Source of the DNA: Fulvia fulva
Taxonomy: Eukaryota; Ascomycota; Dothideomycetes; Mycosphaerellales; Mycosphaerellaceae
Length of the DNA: 64,000 bases
Reading direction: 5' to 3'
Assembly (NCBI RefSeq): GCF_020509005.1
Contig: NC_063018.1
Coordinates: 1,240,001 to 1,304,000, forward strand
Shown here: positions 63,484 through 64,000 of the stretch, in pieces
Numbering within the stretch: the first letter of the stretch is position 1
Layout: each line of letters opens with the position of its first letter
The notes under the pieces: model-generated
Database searches by the model: none
Seen by the model: the letters and a program-made list of their open reading frames with translations, nothing else
Told to the model about the DNA's origin: nothing
Program-made: the position numbers and the translations under genes

Positions 63484-64000
63484 ATGGTCCGCGAGGACCT
63501 GATCGAGGGCGCTGTGTCCTGTACGATGAACTCACACGTGCTTCGTTCGGATCGTATCTAACATGCTGCATTAGTCCTCCAGGACCCCTCCGTCGCCGCT
63601 GCACCGCTCGAGCAGCGTATCGCCTTCCTCAAGTCGAAGAACCTGACTCAAGATGAGATAGACGCATCCCTCGCCAGAGTGGGTCAAGGCTCTGCATCAT
63701 ACAACTCACAACCGCCGAATATCCAGAACCGACAACCTCCTCCGCAATACAATAACTCTCCAAACAACCAATATGGCTACCCTCAAAACTGGCAGCAGCC
63801 TCCTCCCGAAGCTCCTCGGCGGGACTGGCGAGATTACTTCATTGCGGCAACCGTCATGGGTGGTGTGGGGTACGGCTTGTACTGGACCGCGAAACGATAC
63901 ATATATCCTCTGATCGCACCGCCGACGCCGCCACAACTGGAGCAGGACAAGGCAGGCGTAGACGCGAGCTTTGACAAAGCGTTCGCATTGCTGGACCAAC
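63484..64000 (+). CDS. pex14: Pex14 peroxin, N-terminal part (runs off the window)
   Basis: Exons 63484-63520 and 63575 to beyond 64000. Splicing the 54-bp intron (GTACGA ... CTAAC ... TTAG) joins MVREDLIEGAVS to FLQDPSVAAAPLEQRIAFLK, the conserved Pex14 N-terminal domain that binds Pex5 and Pex19. KNLTQDEIDASLARVG completes it. A Pro/Gln/Asn-rich linker follows, then a hydrophobic segment (YFIAATVMGGVGYGLYW) that anchors the protein in the peroxisomal membrane. Pex14 docks the cargo receptor for matrix protein import. The rest, including the coiled coil, lies outside. Confidence 0.9.

Noticed and set aside
1..64000. CRISPR arrays, tRNA or rRNA genes
   Set aside because: I saw no regularly spaced array and no stretch I could fold as a tRNA with A and B boxes. 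The window is eukaryotic. A dedicated tRNA search was not possible by eye, so a missed tRNA cannot be excluded.

Overview
The window comes from a filamentous ascomycete (Pezizomycotina). The short introns (about 50-60 bp, often with a CTGAC/CTAAC branch site), orthologues such as Ndc80, Pex14, Gdt1 and Sip5, and the repeat-induced point mutation (RIP) pattern in old transposons all point there. A Dothideomycete is my best guess, but that is inference from protein resemblance.

Bases 1 to about 33,345 are one nest of transposons with no host gene that I can support. The oldest layer is a minus-strand Ty1/copia element (copia-1), now in pieces at 8321-8480, 8481-11953, 19605-20210 and 32643-33345. 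Its 3' LTR was hit by a minus-strand Ty3/gypsy element (8320 leftward past base 1). That gypsy carries a solo copia LTR (1510-1744) and a young 2.5-kb gag-only LTR element (3688-6203). The body of copia-1 was hit by a plus-strand copia-2 (11954-19604), which was later hit by an internally deleted LINE (13868-15975). Copia-1 was also hit by an intact chromovirus (E2), whose own 5' LTR then received a second intact chromovirus of the same family (E1). Target-site duplications support most of these steps: AATAT, GTAGC, CTAAC, GAAG and a 13-bp duplication for the LINE. The gypsy and both copia elements are saturated with CpA/TpG to TpA changes and full of stops. The gag-only element, the LINE and the two chromoviruses are nearly free of them.

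Bases 33,345-64,000 are ordinary gene-dense DNA. In order: Sip5-like RING-type protein (+), Gdt1 Golgi cation exchanger (-), TRF/Tbf1-like telobox Myb protein (+), a STAND-type N-terminal + ubiquitin-like + Cys/His-finger protein (+), an F-box-like protein (-), a secreted selenium-binding/methanethiol oxidase-like protein (-), a bicupin oxalate decarboxylase broken by a one-base frameshift (+), a DHA1-type MFS transporter (-), a membrane-anchored kinase-like protein (+), a class I methyltransferase (-), an extended SDR reductase (+), the kinetochore protein Ndc80 (-), and the first part of the peroxin Pex14 (+, running off the end). These look like independent genes and not one pathway; no biosynthetic backbone enzyme is present.

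The most unusual items are the gag-only LTR element with a convergent antisense gene for a six-cysteine coiled-coil protein, the self-nested chromoviruses with only light RIP-type differences, a pol reading frame that ends inside the TATA box of its own LTR, and a 35-bp-period degenerate repeat on both sides of the STAND-like gene.
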